DNA of 43,243 nucleotides from Planctomycetaceae bacterium (GTDB lineage Bacteria; Planctomycetota; Phycisphaerae; Sedimentisphaerales; Anaerohalosphaeraceae): contig JAJFTK010000083.1 in assembly GCA_021372945.1 (NCBI GenBank), forward strand, positions 1 to 43,243, given 5' to 3'. Below, piece after piece: positions 18,001 to 24,914 of the stretch. The notes under the pieces are model-generated. The model did no database searches, had not been told where the DNA came from, and saw only the letters and a program-made list of their open reading frames with translations. Within the stretch, counting starts at the first letter, position 1; each line of letters begins with the position of its first letter. The position numbers were made by a program, and so were the translations under genes.

Positions 18001-18572
18001 TGCGGGCAGACATTCTTCAGGCGCGTATCGGGATTGACAAAATGTTCGGTGTTTTGAAAGAATTGCTCGTAGGCGGCGAATACCGCCGCGATGTCGGCCC
18101 ACTTGGCGGCGGCCAATGCCTGCCCGCCCTTTTGCGCCAGGGACTTGGCTAAGAGCTCAACCTGCCGCGCGGTGCAGTTATCAGCCTGCAGAGCGGCCAG
18201 CAGGGCAGCGAACTTGCCGGCCAGTCCCATCCTCCCGAGATCGCCGCGATAGAGCGTGAGCTTGCCGGCCAATTCCAGCAGCAGTTTGTGGACGATCATC
18301 TGCCTGGCGGCGGCGGAAAGCTCGGTTTGCTGGGGACTGCTGCGGTTGAGCAGGTACTCAAGCCGCTCAAATGACACCACGCGCAGCCGCGAGAAGCCCT
18401 CGATCCCCGGCTTGGACAGGATCGCCCGCTCGGCCTGGTACGTTGCCTGTTCCGGCACGAGCAGCATCAGCGGGCTGCCGTCCGGCTCCAAAAGCAGCTC
18501 ACAAATGCGGTCGATGCACCAGCGGGTCTTGCCCGTGCCGCTTCGCCCCAGAATGAATTGAATACCCGACAT
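15093..18572 (-). CDS. addB: AddB-type nuclease subunit with iron-sulfur cluster
   Basis: A 1159-residue AddB: an inactivated helicase-like fold with Walker A GRSGTGKT (9-16) and a C-terminal nuclease domain, which pairs with AddA to resect double-strand breaks. The four cysteines of the Fe-S staple are present, one in FAACPYQHFAKY before the nuclease domain and three in PCSWCDYRPVC near the end. The nuclease motif VFDYKSGPKT is also present. Start ATG at 18570-18572, chosen over a start 15 codons upstream because AAGGA lies seven bases before it. Between MQLPIYLLALE and VGAFYLPI a peptide of about 30 residues (TTDYTDYT, then GAGSHACPGAC) is encoded by inserted dispersed repeats. fic follows with no gap, and addA comes three genes later, whereas the two subunits are usually adjacent. 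Confidence 0.92.
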   Translation of the reverse strand: MSGIQFILGRSGTGKTRWCIDRICELLLEPDGSPLMLLVPEQATYQAERAILSKPGIEGFSRLRVVSFERLEYLLNRSSPQQTELSAAARQMIVHKLLLELAGKLTLYRGDLGRMGLAGKFAALLAALQADNCTARQVELLAKSLAQKGGQALAAAKWADIAAVFAAYEQFFQNTEHFVNPDTRLKNVCPQVTGAALIHGGRLWVDGFSGFSAQERDLLIELLKVCDSARIALCLDPAMIDLQNDDVDKLDPYSLFASAEQTYCQFTRILRQLKLPVQEPVLLHEPRRFTKAPALAAVERNLAAGLETESGLAQGAIEIAACGNLRSETLYIAQSISELVRRHGLRYRDLAVVLPEMDTYPHYVAAAFREFSIPYFLDRPRIMKTHPLCELLGAALQAALGTFVMADVLCFLKSGLGPLDAEEVDSLETYCRAFDVQGDEWLRKKQWDFAPLQDKRRYDEAHLDLLRQKAIAPLHRLHAALISGPELSADEFIQAVWRLLEELNAPQKLADWAQSDITDQQCGHRQLFQKLIELFDQMRQVFGAVRLTAQAWTSILADAMNTLTVKLIPPKLDQVLVGSIERSRHPDIQVIFLAGAVQKQFPVPLGGETLLTERDYEAAAGLELSSPAQLELTHRPYLAYIALTRASKKIVLTYPMLDEKGAGVVPWSGIDSLRRCFIDLDVTTPSMTEASPETIMTPAALAQWLCAGLGRDRRTDEQAQTAAAVLQCLRQSQDSPLRRIAARVDNVLAYDNAATLEADVAGCAFTFPMKASPSRLSMFAACPYQHFAKYTLRLEPRQLAGFEPLDMGSFYHEILENMFAAMKTDGKTWRDFEPAELDKLCTSVIEKIVREDTSIGNFIRRKAHHRCILDAAIETIRAFVPKLAVLERAGAFRQAAAEVVFEPQKTAAVSVKLSGGRVVNLAGRIDRLDIAQAGGQTFGLVFDYKSGPKTADYAKILYGLDMQLPIYLLALETTDYTDYTVGAGSHACPGACDKESARGSRNIIPVGAFYLPIDGGFESGRLSEMDEAQSTFNKTRGLFDGRFFEMLDTGIRAGGWSPYYSFYINKEGQPYSYYNTCAAVKPQDFAALLTFAKERIAALAESMTAGCADIRPYRLGDQSPCSWCDYRPVCRFDWQINDYNILQPCGKEEAIQKMFLRIQ
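15607..15655. repeat. two dispersed repeats in frame inside addB
   Basis: Part one is a perfect hairpin GGGCAGGC-GTGGGA-GCCTGCCC (15607-15628). Part two (15634-15655) is, on the coding strand, CCACAGATTACACCGATTAC, nearly the same as the intergenic copy at 24815-24843. Both are translated in frame in a surface loop position of the nuclease domain. Confidence 0.65.
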
Positions 18573-18665
18573 CAAACGTCCTTGTGACTGTAATCCTTCA
18601 TGGCCTAGTACTATCACAACCCTGAGCCGGATTCAAACACAAACTGGCGGTTTTAGATTGTAACC

Positions 18666-18674
18666 TGATATAAT
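18666..18674 (+). promoter_or_regulatory. extended -10 promoter for the coiled-coil protein gene
   Basis: TGATATAAT, an extended -10 (TGnTATAAT), lies 66 bases before the ATG at 18740. No good -35 is seen, which an extended -10 can tolerate. Confidence 0.5.
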
Positions 18675-18697
18675 GGAGTTATAATTTCTAAACTGCT

Positions 18698-18716
18698 CCG
18701 AAGCGGGAAGCTTCGG
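18698..18716 (+). other. leader hairpin
   Basis: A perfect seven-base stem CCGAAGC / GCTTCGG with loop GGGAA stands in the leader of the gene at 18740, 13 bases before the AGGAGG ribosome binding site. There is no T-run, so it is probably an RNA-stability or translation element and not a terminator. Confidence 0.45.
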
Positions 18717-18739
18717 CCACATTATTTAGGAGGTCCATT

Positions 18740-19111
18740 ATGAATTCATTTCGCCCATGGAAGATGTTTGTTGTCATTGCTGCGTTATTGCTTTGCGTGT
18801 GGATAGCCGTTCCTTATGCCGCTCAGCGGCCGGTGCGGTCCGACAACAACAGCTACGATGTCATTGTCGGCCCGCAGAAAAGCGATATGCAGCGGATGAT
18901 CGAGGCCTACGAGCGCCTGTCCGAGCAGTACCTGGTCGTCGTGCAGGACAATCTGGCCCTGATGGCTAACCAGGACAAGCTCATTCTGGAAAAGCTTTCG
19001 AATCTTGAGAAACAGGTGGATCTGCTTTCGCAGAAGCTTGACGCCATGCAGAGCGGTGCGTCCGCCAGAAGCGCCGCCGCGGAACAACAGAAGACCGCTG
19101 ACGTACAATAA
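18740..19111 (+). CDS. membrane-anchored coiled-coil protein
   Basis: A 123-residue protein with a very strong ribosome binding site (AGGAGG, seven bases before the ATG). Residues 8-27 (MFVVIAALLLCVWIAVPYAA) are a signal anchor or an uncleaved or cleaved signal peptide. From about 48 to 107 it is heptad-rich (MQRMIEAYERLSEQYLVVVQ; LEKLSNLEKQVDLLSQKLDA), predicted to form one coiled coil, probably as an oligomer in the periplasm. The tail is Ala/Ser/Gln-rich. I do not recognise a family. A promoter with extended -10 and a leader hairpin are seen upstream. marC follows 57 bases downstream on the same strand and may be co-transcribed. Confidence 0.75.
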   Translation: MNSFRPWKMFVVIAALLLCVWIAVPYAAQRPVRSDNNSYDVIVGPQKSDMQRMIEAYERLSEQYLVVVQDNLALMANQDKLILEKLSNLEKQVDLLSQKLDAMQSGASARSAAAEQQKTADVQ

Positions 19112-19168
19112 TAGCGGTCGTTCGTTGAAAGCGCGGTATAGACCGCTGCAGCAATATGAGGTCCGGCA

Positions 19169-19786
19169 ATGCAGGAATGGATCGCTTACATCAAGGCCTT
19201 TATCGCGCTGTTCGTCGTCATTGACCCGATCGGCAATATCCCGGTGTTCCTGTCAGTGACCGCGACTCTTGACGCCGAGCAGAGAAAGAAAGCGTTCACG
19301 ATCTCCATCATCGCGGCATTCATTATTCTATTTGTCTTTACGGTGCTGGGGCAGTTCATCCTCGATTATGTGTTTCAGATCGAGATCGCTGATATTCGCA
19401 TTGCCGGCGGCATCCTGCTGTTCCTGATGGCCGTGCAGAACCTGCTCACAACCAATGAGGCGGCGCAGCAGCCTGTGACATTAAGAGTGTCCGCTGCTCA
19501 GCTCGGCTGCGTGCCCCTGGCCTGCCCGCTGCTGGCCGGGCCCGGCGCGATGGTCACGAGCCTGACGATCTGGCAGAATCCAAATGCCGGCCCGCCGGCG
19601 GCGATCCTGGCGATCGTGCTGGTGCTGGGGATCTTCTGGCTGCTGATGCTTTTTGTGCAAAGCTCGACGCGGCTTCTGGGGCCGCTGGTCGTTACCGCCG
19701 TATCGAAAGTGATGATGATCTTCCTGGCCGCCATCGGCGTCAACATGACGCTTCAGGGAATTCGCTTCTATTTCCCGGGGCCTTGA
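19169..19786 (+). CDS. MarC-family integral membrane protein
   Basis: A 205-residue member of the MarC/UPF0056 family, with six transmembrane helices and the usual features: VVIDPIGNIPVFLSVT in helix one (residues 12-27), VPLACPLLAGPGAMVTSLTI in the middle (about 112-131) and a final IGVNMTLQGIRFY. Length is typical. Family members were once tied to multiple antibiotic resistance in E. coli, but that link was withdrawn and the transported substrate is not established. GAGG lies about eight bases before the ATG. It follows the coiled-coil gene closely. After it come about 70 bases with a REP-like unit before the convergent ACT gene. Confidence 0.9.
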   Translation: MQEWIAYIKAFIALFVVIDPIGNIPVFLSVTATLDAEQRKKAFTISIIAAFIILFVFTVLGQFILDYVFQIEIADIRIAGGILLFLMAVQNLLTTNEAAQQPVTLRVSAAQLGCVPLACPLLAGPGAMVTSLTIWQNPNAGPPAAILAIVLVLGIFWLLMLFVQSSTRLLGPLVVTAVSKVMMIFLAAIGVNMTLQGIRFYFPGP

Positions 19787-19832
19787 GGCGTTGCGGGGTT
19801 GTCCGTGGGTTTTTCTTTTTGACAGGATTTTA

Positions 19833-19857
19833 ATGCCGGCAAGATGCCGGCGATACC
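19833..19857. repeat. solitary REP-like unit
   Basis: ATGCCGGCAAGATGCCGGCG followed by ATACC matches the units around the transposase at 12474-12533 and 13140-13314. It lies between the convergent marC and ACT-domain genes, touching the stop of the latter, a typical intergenic location for a mobile REP copy. Confidence 0.75.
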
Positions 19858-20148
19858 TTAGACGCGGTGCATCATCTTGAAGATGTTTTCGTGCTGGAAG
19901 GTGATGTTCAGTTCCATTTCCCGCCCCATGCGCGCGAGCTGTTTTTGCAGCTTGTCCAGCTCGATGGCCGCGTCCGTTACATCGCAGGCCATGGTCATCA
20001 CGAAATATTCTTCCATGATCCGCTGACTGACATCGACGATGTTGACGTTCGCTTTGGCCATGAGCGTGCTGATGCGGGCGATGATGCCGACCTTGTCGCG
20101 CCCGGTCACCGTCACTATGCAAATCTGCCTGCCTTTATCTTTCGCCAT
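19858..20148 (-). CDS. ACT-domain protein (UPF0237 type)
   Basis: About 96 residues from the ATG at 20146-20148 (MAKDKGRQICIVTVTGRDKV). An ATG 24 codons upstream is possible, but its extra residues look non-native. The sequence is an ACT domain throughout: VTGRDKVGIIARISTLMAKA followed by NVNIVDVSQRIMEEYFVMTM. This matches the small stand-alone UPF0237 family (PF13740-like), thought to bind small ligands, often amino acids, and to regulate enzymes or transport. GGAG lies about ten bases upstream. No neighbouring amino-acid gene hints at the ligand. The start region lies opposite the upstream part of the divergent sulfatase gene, so their promoters must be close or overlapping. Confidence 0.88.
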   Translation of the reverse strand: MAKDKGRQICIVTVTGRDKVGIIARISTLMAKANVNIVDVSQRIMEEYFVMTMACDVTDAAIELDKLQKQLARMGREMELNITFQHENIFKMMHRV

Positions 20149-20270
20149 CTTGCTCGAACTCCGGAATTCTTGTGCATTTGTTTGCGTTATCATACCGGCC
20201 GGCTGTGAAAACGTCCACACCTTTTCTAATGCCTGTTTACATGCCCGCCCGGCTGTTATACAATGCGGCT

Positions 20271-21758
20271 ATGTCCAGCGTCAATACTGAAAATAGTTAT
20301 TCGCGCCGTCGTTTCCTGGGGCAGGCATCGGCGTTTGCCGCCGGTTCTTTGCTCTGGGGCTGCATGAGTCGGCGCGCCTTGCCTGGCGGCCAAACGCTGC
20401 GCCCCAACGTCCTTTTCATTGCCGTCGATGACCTCCGCACACAGCTCGGCTGTTATGGCCACGAGCAAACCCTCTCGCCCAACATCGACCGCCTCGCCGC
20501 GCAGGGCGTCGTCTTCGGACGCGCCTACTGCCAGGTCCCCGTCTGCGGCGCTTCCCGCGCGAGCCTCCTCACCGGCATTCGCCCGGACTTTGCCGCCCGG
20601 CGTTTCACCAATGCCAACAGCCGCGCCGATGCCGACGTGCCCGGCGCCGTTACCTTGCCGCGGCATTTCAGGGATCATGGTTTTCACACGATCTCCAACG
20701 GCAAGATATTTCATTTTGTGCAGGACAGCCCTCAAAGCTGGTCCGAGCCCCCCTGGCGTGTTTATGACTATGACACCGATGGCGCCGGCGATTGGGGTGC
20801 TCATAACTTCGACAAGATCTGGCTTGCTCCCGGCTCAAGGAACCATCGCTCCGCGCAGGGGCGCGGCCCCTTTTGTGAGGCCGCCGATGTGCCCGACGAC
20901 GCCTACGAAGACGGTAAAGTCGCCGACAAAACTATAAACGATCTGCGCCGGCTCAAAAGACAGGATGCGCCTTTCTTTCTGGCCTGCGGGTTTTCCCGGC
21001 CGCACCTTCCGTTCAATGCGCCAAAACGCTATTATGACCTCTACGACCCCGGCCGGATCGAACTGGCGACGAACCGATTTGCCATCGCCGACAAGCCGCG
21101 CCAGTGCACCAATTCCTCCGAGATCCGCGCCTACAGCGGAATCGAAGGCTGGCCCGAGGAGCCGGCCTTTCATGGCCGCGCACTGCACGGCTACTACGCC
21201 TGCGTCAGCTACATCGACGCCCTTGTCGGCCGCATTCTCAATGAACTCAAGACTCTGCGTCTGGACCAAAACACCATTGTCGTTCTGTGGGGCGATCACG
21301 GCTGGCACCTGGGCGAGCATAATTTCTGGGGCAAGCACAACACCCTCAACAACGCCCTGCAGGTCCCGCTCATCGTGCGCGCCCCCGGCTTGGGGCAGGG
21401 CGGCGTAGCCAACGGCCTGGTTGAATTTGTCGATCTCTATCCGACGCTGTGCGAACTGGCACATCTGCCGGTCCCGCCAAGCCACACCCTTGCCGGTCAG
21501 AGCTTTGCGGCCCTGCTGACAAACCCGTCGCAAGGCTGGAAAGAGGCCGTCTTCAGCGAATGGCAGTCCGGCAGGGCGGTCAAGACCGATCGCTTTCTCT
21601 ATACCGAATGGAAAGACGGCGGCAGAATGCTCTTCGACCACAAGGCCGACCCGGGCGAAAACCGCAATATCGCCGACGACCTGCGGTATCAGCAGGTCAT
21701 TGCCCGCCACAGCGAACTGCTGAACCACTCGAACCCTGACGACCGGCCAACAGGATAA
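20271..21758 (+). CDS. exported sulfatase of the iduronate-2-sulfatase type
   Basis: A 495-residue S1-family sulfatase. The start at 20271 puts a twin-arginine signal, SRRRFLGQ (11-18), and a hydrophobic stretch at the N-terminus, with a possible lipobox-like LLWGC at 27-31. The metal-binding Asp pair is in FIAVDDLR (D53, D54), and the formylglycine site is C92 in VCGASRAS, with R96. Further motifs: KHNTLNNALQVPLIV and a closing HKADPGENRNIADD. Overall layout is closest to iduronate-2-sulfatases, which cut sulfate esters from uronic-acid polysaccharides. Activity needs Cys-to-formylglycine conversion by an enzyme not encoded here. The ribosome binding site is weak. An EamA transporter begins 11 bases after the stop, so the two form an operon. 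Confidence 0.92.
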   Translation: MSSVNTENSYSRRRFLGQASAFAAGSLLWGCMSRRALPGGQTLRPNVLFIAVDDLRTQLGCYGHEQTLSPNIDRLAAQGVVFGRAYCQVPVCGASRASLLTGIRPDFAARRFTNANSRADADVPGAVTLPRHFRDHGFHTISNGKIFHFVQDSPQSWSEPPWRVYDYDTDGAGDWGAHNFDKIWLAPGSRNHRSAQGRGPFCEAADVPDDAYEDGKVADKTINDLRRLKRQDAPFFLACGFSRPHLPFNAPKRYYDLYDPGRIELATNRFAIADKPRQCTNSSEIRAYSGIEGWPEEPAFHGRALHGYYACVSYIDALVGRILNELKTLRLDQNTIVVLWGDHGWHLGEHNFWGKHNTLNNALQVPLIVRAPGLGQGGVANGLVEFVDLYPTLCELAHLPVPPSHTLAGQSFAALLTNPSQGWKEAVFSEWQSGRAVKTDRFLYTEWKDGGRMLFDHKADPGENRNIADDLRYQQVIARHSELLNHSNPDDRPTG

Positions 21759-21769
21759 AGGATTGATCT

Positions 21770-22660
21770 ATGCCGATCGGCGTTGTATTGGGTTTCCTGG
21801 CGGCCCTTTGCCAGTCCATTTCGTACCTGTGCACGCGACTGTTCGTCAAGCAGCATCGCAATGACATCGCGGCGCTGCTGGCGGCGTCGCACGTTCTCAT
21901 GGGTGTGATTTCGATCCCGCTTGTGCTGATTTTGAAGCCCGCCGAAATGCCGCCCTTTGCGGTGTATCGAAATGCGCTGCTCGGCACGACCGGTTTTTAC
22001 CTGCTGGGCCAATTGTTTTTGTTCGCGGCGCTGACGCGGACCGAGGCGTCCAGGGTGTCGCCTCTTCTGGGTTTCAAGATCGTGATCCTGGCGGCGATCA
22101 GTGTGCTGTTTATGCATCATTCGCTAACGATGGCGCAGTGGGCGGCCGTGGGCCTGGGTACGGCGGCGGCGCTGCTGCTGTCACACAGCGGGCAGCGCAT
22201 TAGCGTTCCGTCCGCGGCGATGATCGTTTCGGCCTGTGTAACGTACAGTCTTTCCGACCTGAATATCAAGCTGCTGGTCGATCATTTCAGATATCTGGGC
22301 GTCCTGCACGGAGCGCTGCTGAGTACCGGCATATCGTACATCCTCTGCGGCGCCGCCGGCGCGGTGCTTGCCCTGGTGAAATACCGCAGCATTCAGATGC
22401 GCACCTGGGCCTGGTCGCTGCCGTTTGCGCTGTCATGGCTGACGGGCGTGGTTTTCCTGTTTTGCTGTTTTGCCCTGATCGGCGTGGTGTTCGGCAACAT
22501 CATTCAATCGACCCGCGGCATTATGTCGATCGGAATGGGTTGGCTTTTGGTCCGTGCCGGACGAGAACATCTTGAGCCGCGGATCGCCGGCAGCGTGCGT
22601 CTCAAACGCATCGCCGCTGCTATCCTGATGACCGCCGCTGTGGCCTTATACCTTCTTTAG
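21770..22660 (+). CDS. EamA/DMT-family transporter
   Basis: A 296-residue membrane protein with ten predicted helices in two EamA repeats (about 1-140 and 150-295). It has the typical opening GVVLGFLAALCQSISYLCTR and a conserved-looking second half, IGVVFGNIIQSTRGIMSIGM. Drug/metabolite-transporter proteins export or import small metabolites, and substrate cannot be read from sequence. AAAGGA lies seven bases before the ATG, and the gap to the sulfatase is 11 bases, so co-expression is likely; export or uptake of a sugar-degradation product is conceivable but unproven. The last 15 bases overlap the end of the convergent membrane-protein gene. Confidence 0.85.
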   Translation: MPIGVVLGFLAALCQSISYLCTRLFVKQHRNDIAALLAASHVLMGVISIPLVLILKPAEMPPFAVYRNALLGTTGFYLLGQLFLFAALTRTEASRVSPLLGFKIVILAAISVLFMHHSLTMAQWAAVGLGTAAALLLSHSGQRISVPSAAMIVSACVTYSLSDLNIKLLVDHFRYLGVLHGALLSTGISYILCGAAGAVLALVKYRSIQMRTWAWSLPFALSWLTGVVFLFCCFALIGVVFGNIIQSTRGIMSIGMGWLLVRAGREHLEPRIAGSVRLKRIAAAILMTAAVALYLL

Positions 22661-23185
22661 TCCGAATCCGCGGATGTTCTCCCAGAACCTGGCGATCCCC
22701 TGCGACCCCGCAAACAGCCACACCCCCAGCCCGATCTGGATCAGCTCGGAAAACGTCGCCGCTATCCAGCGCTGGTTAGCTGACTGCTCACCGTAGCCTT
22801 CTTCGATCCTTCGCAAAAGAAAATACAGGGTGGCGCTATTGAGAAGGGTTGGCATCGCAGTAACGATCAAAAACAGCCCGATGCAGGCAAACGCAACCGT
22901 CAATACATCGCGTTTGTTGATCGGTCCGTTCAGTTCGACGGTCTGGTTATCCTTGATCAGCCACTTGGCGAATCGGTTGCTGAACAAAATGATCACGGCG
23001 GCCCATATCACAGCCAGCGCCGCTAGCCCCACTGTCCAACAGGCCGCGAACAAGATCCCACGGGTTGCGATTTCCCTGAGACTGACGATCTGTGTGATGC
23101 TCATGGGCAGATACGATAAGGCCTTGATGAGCATCCATACGCCCATCAGCTTGATGGTCAGCGATGCGATCTCTCGCTTGGTCAT
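22646..23185 (-). CDS. four-helix membrane protein of unknown function
   Basis: A 179-residue protein from ATG 23183-23185 (MTKREIASLTIKLMGVWMLI). A longer frame upstream has no support, and AAGGG lies about eight bases before this ATG. Four hydrophobic segments are seen at about 8-30, 45-68, 95-118 and 145-165. The hydrophilic loop after helix two, SNRFAKWLIKDNQT, and the acidic YGEQSANQ loop give no catalytic motif. I do not recognise the family. It follows the TM2 gene by about 23 bases and probably shares its transcript. Its 3' end overlaps the EamA gene on the other strand by 15 bases. Confidence 0.75.
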   Translation of the reverse strand: MTKREIASLTIKLMGVWMLIKALSYLPMSITQIVSLREIATRGILFAACWTVGLAALAVIWAAVIILFSNRFAKWLIKDNQTVELNGPINKRDVLTVAFACIGLFLIVTAMPTLLNSATLYFLLRRIEEGYGEQSANQRWIAATFSELIQIGLGVWLFAGSQGIARFWENIRGFGLKKV

Positions 23186-23208
23186 AATCTTGCCCTTACG
23201 GCGATCGT

Positions 23209-23433
23209 TCAGTTGCTCAGCTTGACTTTGGCCCCGTTGGAATCGGTAAATGAGCCCACACACAGCAGGATCAGATCGACCAGCCACCAGATCCCGAACC
23301 CGCCAAGTGTCAGCAGATATAGAATCCCCGTTCCTACCTTGCCCACATACATCCGGTGAATGCCCAGCGGGCTCAGAAAGATCAAGAACAATAAACACGC
23401 GATCCCGCTTTTTTGCGATACTGCATCAGTCAT
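23209..23433 (-). CDS. TM2-domain membrane protein
   Basis: A 74-residue protein. ATG at 23431-23433 with GGGAG eight bases upstream; 23 extra upstream codons in the same frame are rejected. The sequence is a TM2 domain: a first helix CLLFLIFLSPLGIHRMYVGK, a turn, and a second helix LLTLGGFGIWWLVDLILLCV, with the conserved G-HR-Y-G and WW-DL residues. TM2 proteins are common and mostly of unknown function. The start of an operon with the four-helix membrane protein. Confidence 0.9.
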   Translation of the reverse strand: MTDAVSQKSGIACLLFLIFLSPLGIHRMYVGKVGTGILYLLTLGGFGIWWLVDLILLCVGSFTDSNGAKVKLSN

Positions 23434-23764
23434 TTGATTTCTCCCTATTGGCCCGGTAAACAAAGTACAAACATAATAAATGCCGGCGGGTTGTTTAGGC
23501 AAGCGATTTCTTTGCGGATTGAGGTAGTTATAGCGGTCTTTTGTTCTGAAAGAGCATTATCGGACCACCGGTTTTTGCTGAAAAATCTTATTCAGTCGTT
23601 TTTCGCTTCTTATCGCGTCCAATCACGCTGAACCAAATACTTCCGAGCGACAACTCGCGCATTCTGTTGAAGCCGCCATTAAGTCCAATGCGAAAAGCTC
23701 CGAAGGTTCGCCTGTAAGCGCGATTTGCTGAAAAAAAGGAAAAGACAAGAACGGAGACATGCCA
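23434..23764. other. intergenic region between divergent TM2 and PilZ genes
   Basis: About 330 bases with no convincing gene. It should hold promoters for both sides. A short ATGCCGGCGGG near 23481-23490 recalls half a REP-like unit but is too short to call. No riboswitch, hairpin with T-run or clear -35/-10 pair was recognised. Confidence 0.4.
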
Positions 23765-24136
23765 ATGGATTCTGTAATGGAAAGACGACGGGAGGCCAGG
23801 CTGCGTTACAGTTGGCCGATTTGGTTCGCAGAGGATTTTGATGAGATCCTGACGCAGGGTCAGATGGTGGATGTCTCCAGCAGCGGCGCGGCATTTACGT
23901 GCTATGCCGATCGCTGCCCGACCAACGGCGAATATATCACGGCGCGGTTCAGCGTGCCGCGACTTGGCGCTGATGAAGAAGAATCGTTTAACCTGTCCAA
24001 CTTCATTCGTGACGGCCGCATCTGCCGGATCGATGAACTGGGGCCTTATGTTCGCCGGGTCGCGGTCCAGTTTTGCGAGCCGCTTTCCTTTGAGCCGGCC
24101 GCCCAAACCAGCGGCATGGAACCGCTATTCGTCTAA
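23765..24136 (+). CDS. PilZ-domain c-di-GMP receptor
   Basis: A 123-residue single PilZ domain. The c-di-GMP binding elements are visible: the arginine-rich N-terminal switch ERRREARLRYSWPI (about 5-18) and DVSSSGAAF (about 36-44), fitting (D/N)xSxxG. Proteins of this type bind cyclic di-GMP and pass the signal to a partner such as a motor, a synthase or a protease. There is no output domain. The ATG at 23765 is favoured because GGAG is eight bases upstream; an ATG at 23759 would be too close. It stands alone. No diguanylate cyclase or phosphodiesterase is in the window, so the pathway it serves is unknown. Confidence 0.9.
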   Translation: MDSVMERRREARLRYSWPIWFAEDFDEILTQGQMVDVSSSGAAFTCYADRCPTNGEYITARFSVPRLGADEEESFNLSNFIRDGRICRIDELGPYVRRVAVQFCEPLSFEPAAQTSGMEPLFV

Positions 24137-24262
24137 AACACTCGTCTGTTTCTTTGAAACTTTCCCGCAGCTCGTCCGCATCGTAGCGGCCGGGCTTTTT
24201 TTGCGCCTTCTGCCCGGAATTTAGTATTTGAATTCTAATCGGTTGTGGTTAAAATACCAGAC

Positions 24263-24805
24263 ATGTTAGAGCGAGGATTGGTACAAATCTACACCGGCCA
24301 GGGCAAGGGCAAAACGACGGCGGCGTTCGGGCTTGCGTTGCGTGCCGCCGGACATGGCGCCCGCGTGCTCATCTATCAATTCCTCAAACCGGCCGACCTG
24401 GTGCTCGGCGAACGCGAGCTGATCCTGTCACGGATCGAGGGCATCACGCTGCGATACCTCGATGAACCGTGGGATATGTTTGCCTCCATGCATGATCAGG
24501 CGCAGATCGAACGGATCCGCAAGGCCGTACACGAGGCGCTGCTTGACCTGGATACGGCGGCCCACGACAAGTTCTATGACCTGATCGTTCTGGATGAGAT
24601 CGTATTCTGCCTGCAAGAGGGGTTGGCTTCAATGGATGATGTTCGGCGGCTGATCCAGATTCGCGACCCGCACGTGGAGCTGGTGCTGACCGGCCGCGGC
24701 GCGACGCAGGAACTGATCGACCTGGCCGACCTGGTTACCGAGATGCGCCCCATCAAGCACCCCTACGACAAAGGCATCAGCGCCCGCAAAGGCATCGAAT
24801 ACTGA
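24263..24805 (+). CDS. cobO: corrinoid adenosyltransferase (CobO/BtuR)
   Basis: About 180 residues. This is an ATP:corrinoid adenosyltransferase, which forms the Co-C bond of adenosylcobalamin from the reduced corrinoid and ATP. It begins LERGLVQIYTGQGKGKTTAA, with the P-loop TGQGKGKTT at 11-19. Then come YDLIVLDEIVFCLQEGL, VLTGRGATQELIDLADLVTE and the tail KHPYDKGISARKGIEY, all diagnostic for the CobA/CobO/BtuR family. Start: family alignment from memory favours ATG 24263; a GTG at 24245 is possible, and neither has a strong ribosome binding site. It stands alone with no other cobalamin gene nearby, so it may serve salvage. A dispersed repeat follows. Confidence 0.93.
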   Translation: MLERGLVQIYTGQGKGKTTAAFGLALRAAGHGARVLIYQFLKPADLVLGERELILSRIEGITLRYLDEPWDMFASMHDQAQIERIRKAVHEALLDLDTAAHDKFYDLIVLDEIVFCLQEGLASMDDVRRLIQIRDPHVELVLTGRGATQELIDLADLVTEMRPIKHPYDKGISARKGIEY

Positions 24806-24812
24806 TTTTTTT

Positions 24813-24846
24813 GACACCACGGATTACACGGATTACACTGATTGGG
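24813..24846. repeat. intergenic copy of the GATTACAC repeat
   Basis: CACCACGGATTACACGGATT followed by ACACTGATT contains three spaced GATT(ACAC) units at 9-10 base steps. A near-identical sequence lies in frame inside addB (15634-15655 on the minus strand), showing that this is a dispersed element. Confidence 0.65.
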
Positions 24847-24914
24847 TAAAAGAGTAGAGTGTCAACTTACGGACATACGGTTTTTACATTTGTGATGGAT
24901 TGAAGGCTTAATAG

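Noticed and set aside
24170..24215. Possible terminator after the PilZ gene (GCCGGGCTTTTTTT)
   Set aside because: A T-run is present but I could not draw a convincing stem directly before it.
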